From contig NZ_JANIFJ010000005.1 in assembly GCF_024519155.1 (NCBI RefSeq), forward strand, positions 62,001 through 126,000: a stretch of 64,000 nucleotides of DNA, written 5' to 3'. Under the pieces are notes generated by a model, which made no database searches, had not been told where the DNA came from, and saw only the letters and a list, made by a program, of their open reading frames with translations. The stretch comes from Mangrovibrevibacter kandeliae. Its GTDB lineage: Bacteria; Pseudomonadota; Alphaproteobacteria; Rhizobiales; Rhizobiaceae. This document shows positions 24,197 to 32,487 of this stretch, piece after piece; within the stretch, counting starts at the first letter, position 1; each line of letters starts with the position of its first letter. A program made the position numbers and the translations under genes.

Positions 24197-25540
24197 ATGT
24201 CAGGACTCGACCGCGTCGGCTTTGCCGCCGAACTCGCCGCCCATGCCGATGCGCACGGGCCCATCACCGTTGGCCTGGCAGGAGCCGGCCAGATGGGCAC
24301 CGACATCGTCGTCCAGGTGGCGCTGATGACGGGCATCCGCATCGGCGCGATCGCCGCCCGCCGTCCGGACCGTCCGCGCGCGGCGATCGCGATGGCCGGC
24401 CACCCGGACCACCACGGGGTGATCGCGTCGAGCGCCTCGGCGATCGACGCGGCGATCGAGCGCGGCAAGATCGCCGTCACCGACGATCTCGCGGCCCTGT
24501 GCGCCGCAGGGCGGATCGACGTCGTGATCGACGCGACGGGCAGCCCCAACCTCGGCACCCAACTGGCGCTCGACGCCATCGCCAACGGCAAGCACATCGT
24601 GATGCTGAACGTGGAGGCCGACATCACCGTCGGCCGCCACCTCGTCGCCGCAGCCGACCGCGCCGGCGTCGTCTACACCGGATCGGCCGGCGACGAACCG
24701 GCCGCGACGCTGGAGCTGATCGCCTTCGCCCAGAGCCTCGGCATGGAGGTCGTTGCGGCCGGCAAGGGCAAGAACAACCCGCTGCGCATCGACGCGGTGC
24801 CTGCGGACTACGAGGCCGAAGCGCAAGCCCGCGACATGAACCCCCGCATGCTCGTGGAGTTCGTCGACGGGTCGAAGACGATGGTCGAGATGACGGCGAT
24901 CGCCAACTGCACGGGGCTGGTGCCGGACGTGCCGGGCATGCACGGGCCGGAAGCGACGCTGGAGACGCTGGCGCAGGTGCTGTGCACGACCGAGGACGGC
25001 GGCATACTCTCCGCGCCGGGCCGCGTCGACTTCACCGTCGGCAGGGGCGTCGCCCCCGGCGTCTTCTGCATCGCCAAGCCGCGCCACCCGCGCGCGATCG
25101 AGCGCATGGCGGACCTCAAGGTCGGACCCGGGCCGTGCTTCAGCCTGGTGCGGCCGTTCCATCTGACGAGTCTTGAGACGCCGCTCTCGGCAGCGCGCGC
25201 GGTGATGCACAGGCGCGCGGACATGCGCCCCCTCGCCCGCCCCGTCGCGGAGTGCGGTGCGCGAGCCAAGCGCGACCTCGCACCGGGCGAGACGCTCGGA
25301 CGAATCGGCGAGAGCGAGTATCGCGGTTTCGCCATGGCCTGGACGGACGCGCGAAGCGCCCGCGCGCTGCCGCTCGGGCTTGCCGAAGGATCGCGGGTCA
25401 CGCAACCGATCCGCTGCGGCGATCTCCTGACGCACGACAACTGCACGCCGGACGGGGAGCTCCTGGTCACGCAGGTCCGCCGGATGCTGGATGCGGCGGA
25501 CGCGACAGCCTACGGCGACGATCCGGTTCCTACCCGTTAG
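24197..25540 (+). CDS. NAD(P)-dependent oxidoreductase, homoserine-dehydrogenase-like with SAF domain
   Basis: A 447-residue protein with an N-terminal Rossmann fold (GLAGAGQMGTDIV near residue 25; VVIDATGSPNLG), a homoserine-dehydrogenase-like central part containing GKGKNNPL, and a C-terminal SAF-type domain (about 345-430; RDLAPGETLGRIGE, the fold of antifreeze-like and altronate-dehydratase domains). AAGAGGCGG precedes the ATG. Related proteins occur in sugar-acid and polyol catabolism clusters. No sugar genes adjoin it here, so the substrate is unknown. Confidence 0.78.
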   Translation: MSGLDRVGFAAELAAHADAHGPITVGLAGAGQMGTDIVVQVALMTGIRIGAIAARRPDRPRAAIAMAGHPDHHGVIASSASAIDAAIERGKIAVTDDLAALCAAGRIDVVIDATGSPNLGTQLALDAIANGKHIVMLNVEADITVGRHLVAAADRAGVVYTGSAGDEPAATLELIAFAQSLGMEVVAAGKGKNNPLRIDAVPADYEAEAQARDMNPRMLVEFVDGSKTMVEMTAIANCTGLVPDVPGMHGPEATLETLAQVLCTTEDGGILSAPGRVDFTVGRGVAPGVFCIAKPRHPRAIERMADLKVGPGPCFSLVRPFHLTSLETPLSAARAVMHRRADMRPLARPVAECGARAKRDLAPGETLGRIGESEYRGFAMAWTDARSARALPLGLAEGSRVTQPIRCGDLLTHDNCTPDGELLVTQVRRMLDAADATAYGDDPVPTR

Positions 25541-25543
25541 GTA

Positions 25544-25927
25544 TCAGACCCGCGGCGCGGCCTGGATCGCGTCGATCAATTCGTCGTCGTCGAACGGCTT
25601 CAGAAACACGCGCTCGGCCCCCCAGATCTGCGCCAGCGAACTCATCGCCTCGATGGTCAGCTTCGGGCCGCCGCCCGTGATGCCGAAGACGCGCATCTCC
25701 GGATGGGTGCCGCGAATCTCCTTGAGAAGGCGCAGCCCGTCGACCTCCGGCATCCACATGTCGGTGACCAAGACGTCGAAGCTGCGCGTCTGGAGCATCT
25801 CCAGCGCCTCGCGCCCGTTCTCGGCGCAGCTGACTTCGAGGCCGGCGCCCTCGAGCGCCATGCGCAGCGATTCGCGCACGGTCAGCACGTCCTCAACGAC
25901 GAGCGCGGTTTGCTTGTTCTCGGGCAT
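25544..25927 (-). CDS. Single-domain CheY-like response regulator
   Basis: A 127-residue receiver domain with nothing attached. The phospho-acceptor is Asp56 (VLVTDMWMP), the acidic pair is VED, and the Lys is in FLKPFDD. Its start lies inside the end of the DISM sensor-kinase gene (35-bp overlap, same strand), so the two are co-expressed and it is the obvious phosphate acceptor of that kinase. With no output domain, it must act by protein contact or pass phosphate to an Hpt protein. Confidence 0.92.
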   Translation of the reverse strand: MPENKQTALVVEDVLTVRESLRMALEGAGLEVSCAENGREALEMLQTRSFDVLVTDMWMPEVDGLRLLKEIRGTHPEMRVFGITGGGPKLTIEAMSSLAQIWGAERVFLKPFDDDELIDAIQAAPRV

Positions 25928-28178
25928 CGGGTTCCTCTCCCGCAGGAAATGTCAGGGCGACCACCGTTCCGCGGTCGGTAGCCGACTGGATGTCGATCGA
26001 CCCGCCATACTGGTGCATGATCCGCTGCACAATATAGAGCCCGACCCCAGTCCCGCCGTCGGCCTTCGTCGTGAAGAACGGCTCCAGCGCACGCCGCAGG
26101 ACCGCTTCGCTCATGCCCGGCCCGCCGTCGGCCACCGTCAGCCGCGCGCCGCCGTCCGGCGCGGGATTGAGAGTGACGCTGATCGATCCCGAGCCGTTGA
26201 CGGCATGGACGGAGTTCGCGATCAGGTTGCCCAGCACTTGCAGCACGTCGCCGGCCTTGACGATGATGCAGGGCACCTCGGTGCTCGTGAAATCGATACG
26301 GATGCTGGACGGCATCGCCGGCTGGAGGGCATCGATCCCGTACTGTACGGCCTCGTGCAGCGGCCGGTCGGCGTTGCGCCACTTCTCGCCACTGCGCGTG
26401 GTGGTCAGGAGCGCCGAGACGACGTTGGCGGCCTGGCGACTCGACAGGTCGATCAGGTCGAACATGCGCTCGATCTCGGCGTCGCCCTTCAGGCGATGCC
26501 GCAGCCGTTTGGTCAGGTTGATGATCGGGTGGATCAGGTTGTTGATCTCGTGCGCGACACTGCCGGCCATCTGGCCGAGCGTGAACATCTGCTGCTCCAT
26601 CAGCCGGCGGCTTTCGCGCTCGACCTCCAGGGTGATGTCCTTGATGATGCCGCGGTAGGTCGCGTCGCTCTCCGGGCTTTCGCCGATCGGCCGGCCGCTG
26701 ATCGAGATCCAGTGCTCCCGATCGGTGAGCGTGATGCGGATCCGCCGGTCGTCGATCGGGCGGCGCGCCTCGATGGCCCCGGCGAGCGGCGCGGCGAAGT
26801 CGGGGGAACTCGCCTCCGCGAGGCGGTCGAGCAAGGCGCCCCCGCGCTCCAGCGCAATACCCTTGATCCGGCCGCCGGACAGGAAGGTGATGCGGCCCTG
26901 CGCGTCGACCTCCCAGAAGGTGTCGGTGCCGATTTCAGCAAAGGCCCGGAAGCGGTTGGCGTTGGCGATGATCTGACGCTGCAGCGCACGCTCGCGCTGC
27001 TGGATGTCGAGGGTCGAGATGATGCTGAACGACACCAGCGAGACCGCGATGCTGAAGTACAGCGCCGAGGCACTGAATGGGACGACGCCGACGCCCGGCA
27101 GCAGGATCAGCGTGAGTTGCAGGATCACGCACAGCACCAGCGGCGACCAGGCCGCGAGGTAGAGCAGGCTGCGCATTGGTGCGCGCCGGGCCGACACGGC
27201 CGCGAGCAGGGCCGCGAAGAGGATCACCGCCGCCGCGAGAAGCGGGCCGAGGAAGCGCCACACGTTCAGCGACAGGACGATCTCGAGCGGCGACAGGACG
27301 GCCAGGACACAGAAGAAGAGAGCCGCCGCATCGGCGGCGCGCGCCAGGCGCGGCATCATTTCGGGAATGCGCAGGAAGTGCGACGTGAAGGCGGTGAAGG
27401 CGCAGTAGATCAGAAGCGCGGAGGCAAGCGCCATGACCCGCGACGTGGTGATCGCGCCCGGGAGGAAATAGGTCTCGAACAGCCCGTTCGTGGTCAGGAT
27501 GTAGAACTTGGCACTGAACAGGCAGAGCGCGAGCCAGAGGTTGGTCGGATCCCGCAGATTGGCTCCCAGCGCGACGAGATAGATCAGCGCGCCGGTCATG
27601 ATGCCGACGAGAAGTGCGAGGAAGAAGATTTCCGCCCCGTAGGTCGCGCTGAAGTGGCTCGCGTCCGCCAACCAGACGCTCGCGCGCATGGCTCCGTAGG
27701 TCTGGATCGCGAGGTAGATGAAGGAGCCCTCGACCTCCGACGCTTCGAGGAAGAAGGCCGGGTAGCGCAGGCTTCCGGCACTGGCACGGTCCCGCCCGTC
27801 CCATGTCAGGCGTTGCCCGATGTGTCGGCCGCGCACGACATAGGCATCGACATGCACGATGCGGGGCTCTTCGACCGACAGCATGTAGTCATCGGTCCAG
27901 CCGTCCGCGCTCAGTTCCTGCGCGCTCGGGATCGCGAGCTTGACCCAAAAGACCGTATCGCCCGTCGGCGGCATGCCCGCATTGGCCGCATGGTCGTCCG
28001 ACGGGCGGAAGAGGTTCTCGCCGTCGGCGACCACCTGCTCGGGCGACAAGGAGCCGCCGGGATCGACGAAGGTCGGCGCGCCGCGCCCGATGAACAGCGT
28101 TCCGGGCTCCTGCGCCGGCTGGCAGGCGGCGAGACCGACGAGCAGCACCAGCAGGGTCAGCGTGCGAAGAACCACCAT
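25893..28178 (-). CDS. 7TM-DISM sensor histidine kinase with lipoprotein-type N-terminus
   Basis: A 761-residue protein. The N-terminus has a signal ending in a lipobox-like LAAC (about residues 16-19). A periplasmic 7TMR-DISM ligand-binding domain follows (about 30-180), then seven transmembrane helices (about 190-385), a PAS domain (about 415-520), HisKA with the phospho-His in MAGSVAHEINNLIHPI (about 539), and HATPase_c (about 600-755; NLIANSVHA, GGPGM, GTGVGLYI). DISM domains often bind carbohydrates. It overlaps its CheY-like partner by 35 bp. A MarR regulator is 42 bp upstream on the same strand, so the three may be one unit. Confidence 0.9.
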   Translation of the reverse strand: MVVLRTLTLLVLLVGLAACQPAQEPGTLFIGRGAPTFVDPGGSLSPEQVVADGENLFRPSDDHAANAGMPPTGDTVFWVKLAIPSAQELSADGWTDDYMLSVEEPRIVHVDAYVVRGRHIGQRLTWDGRDRASAGSLRYPAFFLEASEVEGSFIYLAIQTYGAMRASVWLADASHFSATYGAEIFFLALLVGIMTGALIYLVALGANLRDPTNLWLALCLFSAKFYILTTNGLFETYFLPGAITTSRVMALASALLIYCAFTAFTSHFLRIPEMMPRLARAADAAALFFCVLAVLSPLEIVLSLNVWRFLGPLLAAAVILFAALLAAVSARRAPMRSLLYLAAWSPLVLCVILQLTLILLPGVGVVPFSASALYFSIAVSLVSFSIISTLDIQQRERALQRQIIANANRFRAFAEIGTDTFWEVDAQGRITFLSGGRIKGIALERGGALLDRLAEASSPDFAAPLAGAIEARRPIDDRRIRITLTDREHWISISGRPIGESPESDATYRGIIKDITLEVERESRRLMEQQMFTLGQMAGSVAHEINNLIHPIINLTKRLRHRLKGDAEIERMFDLIDLSSRQAANVVSALLTTTRSGEKWRNADRPLHEAVQYGIDALQPAMPSSIRIDFTSTEVPCIIVKAGDVLQVLGNLIANSVHAVNGSGSISVTLNPAPDGGARLTVADGGPGMSEAVLRRALEPFFTTKADGGTGVGLYIVQRIMHQYGGSIDIQSATDRGTVVALTFPAGEEPDAREQANRARR

Positions 28179-28220
28179 ACGCGCATTATCTGCCTTCCCG
28201 ACCTGCAGTTGACCCCGAAC

Positions 28221-28649
28221 TTAGCGCTCGCCGGGCATTGTCGAGCGGATGGCGATCTCGAGGGCGTTCGCCAGCGCCTCGCGGTCACGCGGGTCGAGGA
28301 TCTCCAGGGCTTCCGCGATGTTCTTCAGCGGATCGGTCGCCAGCAGCTCCTTGGCGCTGTCGGTGACGTCCAGCTGTTCCGCGCGGCCGCGGCCGATGGT
28401 CCCGACCTTGATCACCAGCCCCTTGGTCACGAGCGTGCGCACCGTACGGGCGACGGCTCCTGACGCCAGTCCCTGGAAACGCGCGAGATCGATCGCTGTC
28501 CGCAGTTGCGGCGGCGCCCCGTTCAGATAGCGCAGGGCCGCCCACTGAGCAGGAAACAAGTCAGAGGCATAGCCTTGCGAATGTATACGCCGTGCAACCT
28601 GCTCCAGCAGGCTAGCGAGAGCCGCGGCGGGGATCATCTCTGCGGACAA
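28221..28649 (-). CDS. MarR-family transcriptional regulator
   Basis: A 142-residue winged-helix protein of MarR layout: N-terminal dimerisation helix, recognition region (TAIDLARFQGLASGAVARTVRTLVTKGLVIK), wing (GRGRAEQLDVTDSAKELL) and C-terminal helices. The start is either TTG at 28649 or ATG at 28637, and neither has a strong ribosome site. Two inverted repeats lie immediately upstream (28679-28699 and 28752-28776) and are candidate self-operators. The next gene downstream is the DISM kinase, 42 bp away. Confidence 0.85.
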   Translation of the reverse strand: MSAEMIPAAALASLLEQVARRIHSQGYASDLFPAQWAALRYLNGAPPQLRTAIDLARFQGLASGAVARTVRTLVTKGLVIKVGTIGRGRAEQLDVTDSAKELLATDPLKNIAEALEILDPRDREALANALEIAIRSTMPGER

Positions 28650-28678
28650 CGTGTTATCACCATTCCGTGATGGGAACT

Positions 28679-28699
28679 GATAGCGAGCTAACAGCTATC
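28679..28699 (-). promoter_or_regulatory. Inverted repeat upstream of MarR gene (proximal)
   Basis: Perfect 6-bp arms GATAGC/GCTATC with 9 bp between, 30 bp before the MarR gene start. A spacing of about 15 bp centre to centre is usual for a winged-helix dimer. The operator role is inferred from position. Confidence 0.4.
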
Positions 28700-28751
28700 T
28701 CCTCATGGTAGCAACCGCGCCTCGGTGGAAAATTGGACAAGCGCGGTCATG

Positions 28752-28776
28752 CTTTACTCTCATAACGCGAGTAAAG
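28752..28776 (-). promoter_or_regulatory. Inverted repeat upstream of MarR gene (distal)
   Basis: Perfect 8-bp arms CTTTACTC/GAGTAAAG with a 9-bp spacer, about 100 bp upstream of the MarR gene in an AT-richer intergenic stretch. It may be an operator for MarR or another dimeric regulator. Confidence 0.42.
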
Positions 28777-28869
28777 TTGCTGCACAGCTATGCAGACGCC
28801 TCATATAAGGCTCAACTTCGCGGCTTCACCCCACATTCCGCGGCTTGCAAATGCAATCGTCTGAGGATT

Positions 28870-29664
28870 TCACAGGATTGTCGACCTCGTCCCGCCCCCG
28901 AACGCCGCAGCAGCTAGCAGCTCTGTGAATTTTTGCATAGGGCGTGACAGTACTTCGTCCCGTCTCCCTGTCTCGATCACTCTCCCGTCTTTCATGACCG
29001 CGATGCGATCGGCCACCGCTGCCACGGCCGCGAGATCATGTGCGATGAACAGGATGGCGAGATCTTCGGTCTCCTGAAGGTCGATCAGGAGGTTGAGGAT
29101 CTGCGCCTGCACCGACGGGTCGAGCGATGCAACCGCCTCGTCCGCAACCAGGAGTTTGGGACGGCATATGATCGCCCGGGCGATCGCGATCCTCTGACGC
29201 TGCCCGCCGGAGAACTCGTGCGGGAACCGATCGAGCGCATCTTCGCCAAGACCGACCGCACCGAGCACTTCGATCGAGCGCTGCCGCTTTTGCTCGCGCG
29301 TCCAGCCGTCGAGGAGATGCAGCGGCTCGGCGACGATCCGCGCGACACGCTGGCGTGGATCGAGCGAGCCGTAGGGATCCTGAAACACCATCTGCACGTC
29401 GCGGCGCAGCCGACGCAGGGCCGTCCCGCGTGCGGCGTGAATGTCGTGGCCCTGCAACAGCACCGAGCCCGAAGACGGCGACCCGAGGCCGAGGATCAGG
29501 CGCGCCAGGGTCGACTTTCCGCTGCCGCTCTCCCCGACCAGGCCGAGGACCTCGCCGCGCTCGAGGGTGAGCGACACGTCGTCGAGCGCCTGGATCTCCG
29601 GCGCCCCTCGAACGCCGGCGTAGCGGCGCGAGACGGCCCGCACTTCGAGCAGCGGCGGTGTCAT
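28870..29664 (-). CDS. Peptide/nickel-type ABC transporter ATPase (DppF/OppF-like)
   Basis: A 264-residue ATP-binding subunit with Walker A GESGSGKST, Q-loop VFQDPYGSLDP, signature FSGGQRQRIAIARAI, Walker B LLVADEAVASLD and the H-loop in FIAHDL. The ATG at 29664 overlaps the previous ATPase stop by 4 bp. The open frame continues upstream through the DppD-like gene, but only as a shadow. Walker B reads DEAVASLD, where many DppF proteins have DEPVSALD. It is the last gene of the five-gene importer operon. Confidence 0.94.
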   Translation of the reverse strand: MTPPLLEVRAVSRRYAGVRGAPEIQALDDVSLTLERGEVLGLVGESGSGKSTLARLILGLGSPSSGSVLLQGHDIHAARGTALRRLRRDVQMVFQDPYGSLDPRQRVARIVAEPLHLLDGWTREQKRQRSIEVLGAVGLGEDALDRFPHEFSGGQRQRIAIARAIICRPKLLVADEAVASLDPSVQAQILNLLIDLQETEDLAILFIAHDLAAVAAVADRIAVMKDGRVIETGRRDEVLSRPMQKFTELLAAAAFGGGTRSTIL

Positions 29665-30656
29665 GCGCTCGTCCCCGCAGGCACGGCCCGGATGCAGCGC
29701 ACGCCGCGCCCCGCGAGCTCGCGCCAATCCGGCTCCCGCGGCGTGCAGGCCTCGATCCGGCAGGCGCAGCGGTCGGCAAATCGGCAACCGGTCGGCAGGT
29801 CGCCCAGAGCGGGGATCTGGCCGTCGATCGCCGCAAGCCGCGGGCGCGGGCCATGTCCGCCGACGACATCCGGCCGCCGCGGCAGCGCCGCGATCAGCGC
29901 CCGCGTGTACGGGTTGAGCGGCGCGCCCAGAACATCGGCCGTCGGCCCATCCTCGAAGCGCGTTCCGGCGTAGAGCACCAGCACCCGGTCGCTCGCCCGG
30001 GCGACCGCGCGCAGATCGTGGCTGACGAGGAGAAGGCTCATGCCCTCCTCCTCGACGAGCCCGGCGACGAGGTCGAGCATGTCGTCGCGGAGCGTTGCAT
30101 CGAGCGCCGTGGTCGGCTCGTCGGCGATCAGGAGGTCGGGCGACTGCGCGAGCGCCATCGCAATCATCACCCGCTGCCTCTGGCCGCCCGACAGCTGATG
30201 CGCATAGGCGTCGGCGCGGCGGGCCGCGTCGGGCAGTCGCACCCGCTCGAGCAGCGCGATCGCCCGCGCCCGCGCTTCGCTCCGCCGCCACAGTCCGATG
30301 CGCAGCGGGCCCTCGGCGATCTGGGCGACGATCGGCATCGCCGGGTTGAGCGCGCTCATCGGTTCCTGGAAGATCATCGCGATGCGCCGCCCCCGCAGGC
30401 GCGCGCGCTTGTATTCGGGCAGACCGAGGAGCTCGCGGTCGTCGAAGCGAATGCTGCCGCTCAGTCCCGCCATCTCCGGTTCGAGGCCGATCAGCGCGAG
30501 GGCCAGCATCGTCTTGCCGGAGCCCGATTCGCCGACGATGCCGAGCCGCTCGCCCCGGCCGAGGGAGAAGCCGATGTCGGCGAGCACCGGCAAGCGGCGG
30601 CCATCCGCCATCGGCAGGGTCAGCGAAAGGTTCGACACCTGCAGAAGCGCGCTCAC
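29661..30656 (-). CDS. Peptide/nickel-type ABC transporter ATPase (DppD/OppD-like)
   Basis: A 331-residue ATP-binding subunit with Walker A GESGSGKTM, signature LSGGQRQRVMIAM and Walker B LLIADEPTTALD. The C-terminal oligopeptide-ABC extension holds the cysteine-rich C-x(6)-C-x3-C-like patch (GCRFADRCACRIEACTP) typical of DppD/OppD. The GTG start overlaps the permease stop by 4 bp. It pairs with the DppF-like subunit as a heterodimeric motor. Confidence 0.94.
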   Translation of the reverse strand: MSALLQVSNLSLTLPMADGRRLPVLADIGFSLGRGERLGIVGESGSGKTMLALALIGLEPEMAGLSGSIRFDDRELLGLPEYKRARLRGRRIAMIFQEPMSALNPAMPIVAQIAEGPLRIGLWRRSEARARAIALLERVRLPDAARRADAYAHQLSGGQRQRVMIAMALAQSPDLLIADEPTTALDATLRDDMLDLVAGLVEEEGMSLLLVSHDLRAVARASDRVLVLYAGTRFEDGPTADVLGAPLNPYTRALIAALPRRPDVVGGHGPRPRLAAIDGQIPALGDLPTGCRFADRCACRIEACTPREPDWRELAGRGVRCIRAVPAGTSA

Positions 30657-31504
30657 GTGCGCCCCCGCAGCCGTGGATCGAACCGATCGCGCAGACCGTC
30701 ACCGAGAAGATTGAGGCCGAGCACCGCGAGCGCGACGGCAGCGCCGGGCGCGATCGCGAGCCAGGGTGCGAGTTGGACATAGGTGCGCGCGTCGGCCAGC
30801 ATCCGACCCCAGCTCGGCGCCGGCGGCGTCGGCCCGAGACCGAGAAAGCTGAGGCCGGCCTCCGCCAGGATCGCCAGGCCGAGCTGCAGCGTCGCCTGCA
30901 CGAGCAGGTCGCCCGCGATGTTCGGCAAGACGTGCTCGGCGGCGATCCGCGCTGCGCCCTTGCCGGCGCAGCGGGCGGCGAGGATGTAGTCGAGTGCCAG
31001 GATGCGAGCGCCGGAGGCGCGGGCGACGCGGGCGAAGACCGGCACCATGAAGGCGGCGATGGCGACGACCGCCGTCGGCCGTCCCGGTCCGAGGACGACG
31101 CCGAGCAGCATCGCAGAGAGGATCGGCGGAAACGCGAAGAGCACGTCGCAGCCGCGCATCGTCAGCGTCTCCGTCCAGCCGCCACGGATCGCCGCGAGCA
31201 GCCCCGTCACGGTGCCGAGCGTGCCACCGAGCGCCACCGCGGCCGCCGCGATGGCGAAGGAGTTGGCGGCGCCGGCCATCAGCAGGGAAAAGACGTCGCG
31301 GCCGAGCTGGTCGGTGCCGAGCAGACCGGACGACAGCGGCGGCTGCAGCTTGAGGAGGATGCGGATGCCGCTCGTCGGCTGCGGCGTCCAGACCAGCGAG
31401 ACGAGCGCCAGGACGACGAGCAGGATTGTCAGGACGGCGCCCGCGACGAGGCGCTTCGGAACAGAACGCCGACGCGGCGTGCGCACTCGGTCCAGCGCCG
31501 TCAC
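30653..31504 (-). CDS. ABC transporter permease (DppC/OppC-like)
   Basis: A 283-residue inner-membrane permease with an N-terminal helix (about 18-40), the LLGTDQLGRDVFS motif typical of DppC, and five further helices with the EAA loop (about 185-205; AARCAGKGAARIAAEHVLPN). The GTG start overlaps the stop of the upstream permease by 4 bp (GTGA), and the stop overlaps the next gene's GTG in the same way. It forms the translocation pore with the DppB-like subunit. Confidence 0.93.
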   Translation of the reverse strand: MTALDRVRTPRRRSVPKRLVAGAVLTILLVVLALVSLVWTPQPTSGIRILLKLQPPLSSGLLGTDQLGRDVFSLLMAGAANSFAIAAAAVALGGTLGTVTGLLAAIRGGWTETLTMRGCDVLFAFPPILSAMLLGVVLGPGRPTAVVAIAAFMVPVFARVARASGARILALDYILAARCAGKGAARIAAEHVLPNIAGDLLVQATLQLGLAILAEAGLSFLGLGPTPPAPSWGRMLADARTYVQLAPWLAIAPGAAVALAVLGLNLLGDGLRDRFDPRLRGRT

Positions 31505-32439
31505 GACGCCGCCCGAAGACGGGGGTCGAACCGCAGATAGGCGAGATCGACGAGGAAGTTCACGACAACGACGAGCGCGGTGAAGCAGAGCACGGTGCCC
31601 TGCACCACAACCGCGTCGCGCTGCAGCAGCGCCTGGTAGACCAGCCGGCCGAGCCCCGGCAGATCGAAGACGTTCTCGACGAGCACGGCACCGGCCACCA
31701 GGAAGGAAAACTGCAGGCCGAGGATCGTCAGGATCGGCACCATGGCGTTGGGCAGCGCATGGCGCAGCAAAGCTTCGCGGCGGGTGAGGCCCTTGGCGCG
31801 GGCGGTGCGGACGAAATCCTCGGCGAGCGTGTCGAGCAGCGCCGCCCGGGTGACGCGGGTGAGCACCGCCGCCTGCGGCAGCGCCAGCGCGACGGTCGGC
31901 AGCACGAGCGCCGACAGCGCCGGCCCGAGGCCGGCGGACCAGCCGGGAAATCCGCCGGACGGCAGCCAGTGCAGTTCGCTGGCGAAGACCAGCACAAGGA
32001 GGAGACCGATCCAGAAATTCGGCAGCGCCAGCCCCAGCTGCGCGAACAGTCCGGCCACCGCGTCCGCCCGCCGGCCCCGGCGCGCTGCCGAGACGAGGCC
32101 GAGTGGCAGCGCGATCAGGATCGACAGGAGGATGGCGAGCCCCGCGAGCGGCAGCGTTACCGCCGCGCGGTCGCGGATCAGCTCCGCGACCGGCGTGCCG
32201 TAGGTGATCGAGGTGCCGAAATCGCCGGTCAGGACGCCGCCGAGCCACACCACGAAGCGGACGGGAAGCGGACGGTCGAGCCCCATGGCCTCGCGCATCG
32301 CCGCCAGTGTGTCCGGTCGGGCCGAAGTCCCGAGCATCACCGCTGCAGGATCGCCCGGCAGGAGATTCATCACCAGGAAGAGCAGCAGCGAGACCGCAAG
32401 CAGCGTCAGGAGGAGGCCGATGAGGCGACGCAACAGCAT
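31501..32439 (-). CDS. ABC transporter permease (DppB/OppB-like)
   Basis: A 312-residue permease with six predicted helices. The first is the typical LLRRLIGLLLTLLAVSLLLF, followed by NLLPGDPA, the LGLDRPLPVRF-type motif and a C-terminal EAA loop (TARAKGLTRREALLRHALPN). It begins 48 bp after the substrate-binding protein gene and overlaps the next permease by 4 bp. Substrate class is peptide, nickel or similar; the permease does not resolve it. Confidence 0.94.
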   Translation of the reverse strand: MLLRRLIGLLLTLLAVSLLLFLVMNLLPGDPAAVMLGTSARPDTLAAMREAMGLDRPLPVRFVVWLGGVLTGDFGTSITYGTPVAELIRDRAAVTLPLAGLAILLSILIALPLGLVSAARRGRRADAVAGLFAQLGLALPNFWIGLLLVLVFASELHWLPSGGFPGWSAGLGPALSALVLPTVALALPQAAVLTRVTRAALLDTLAEDFVRTARAKGLTRREALLRHALPNAMVPILTILGLQFSFLVAGAVLVENVFDLPGLGRLVYQALLQRDAVVVQGTVLCFTALVVVVNFLVDLAYLRFDPRLRAAS

Positions 32440-32487
32440 GTCGATGGACTTTCCACCCGGAATAGACGCTTTGCCGAGAACCCCCGC

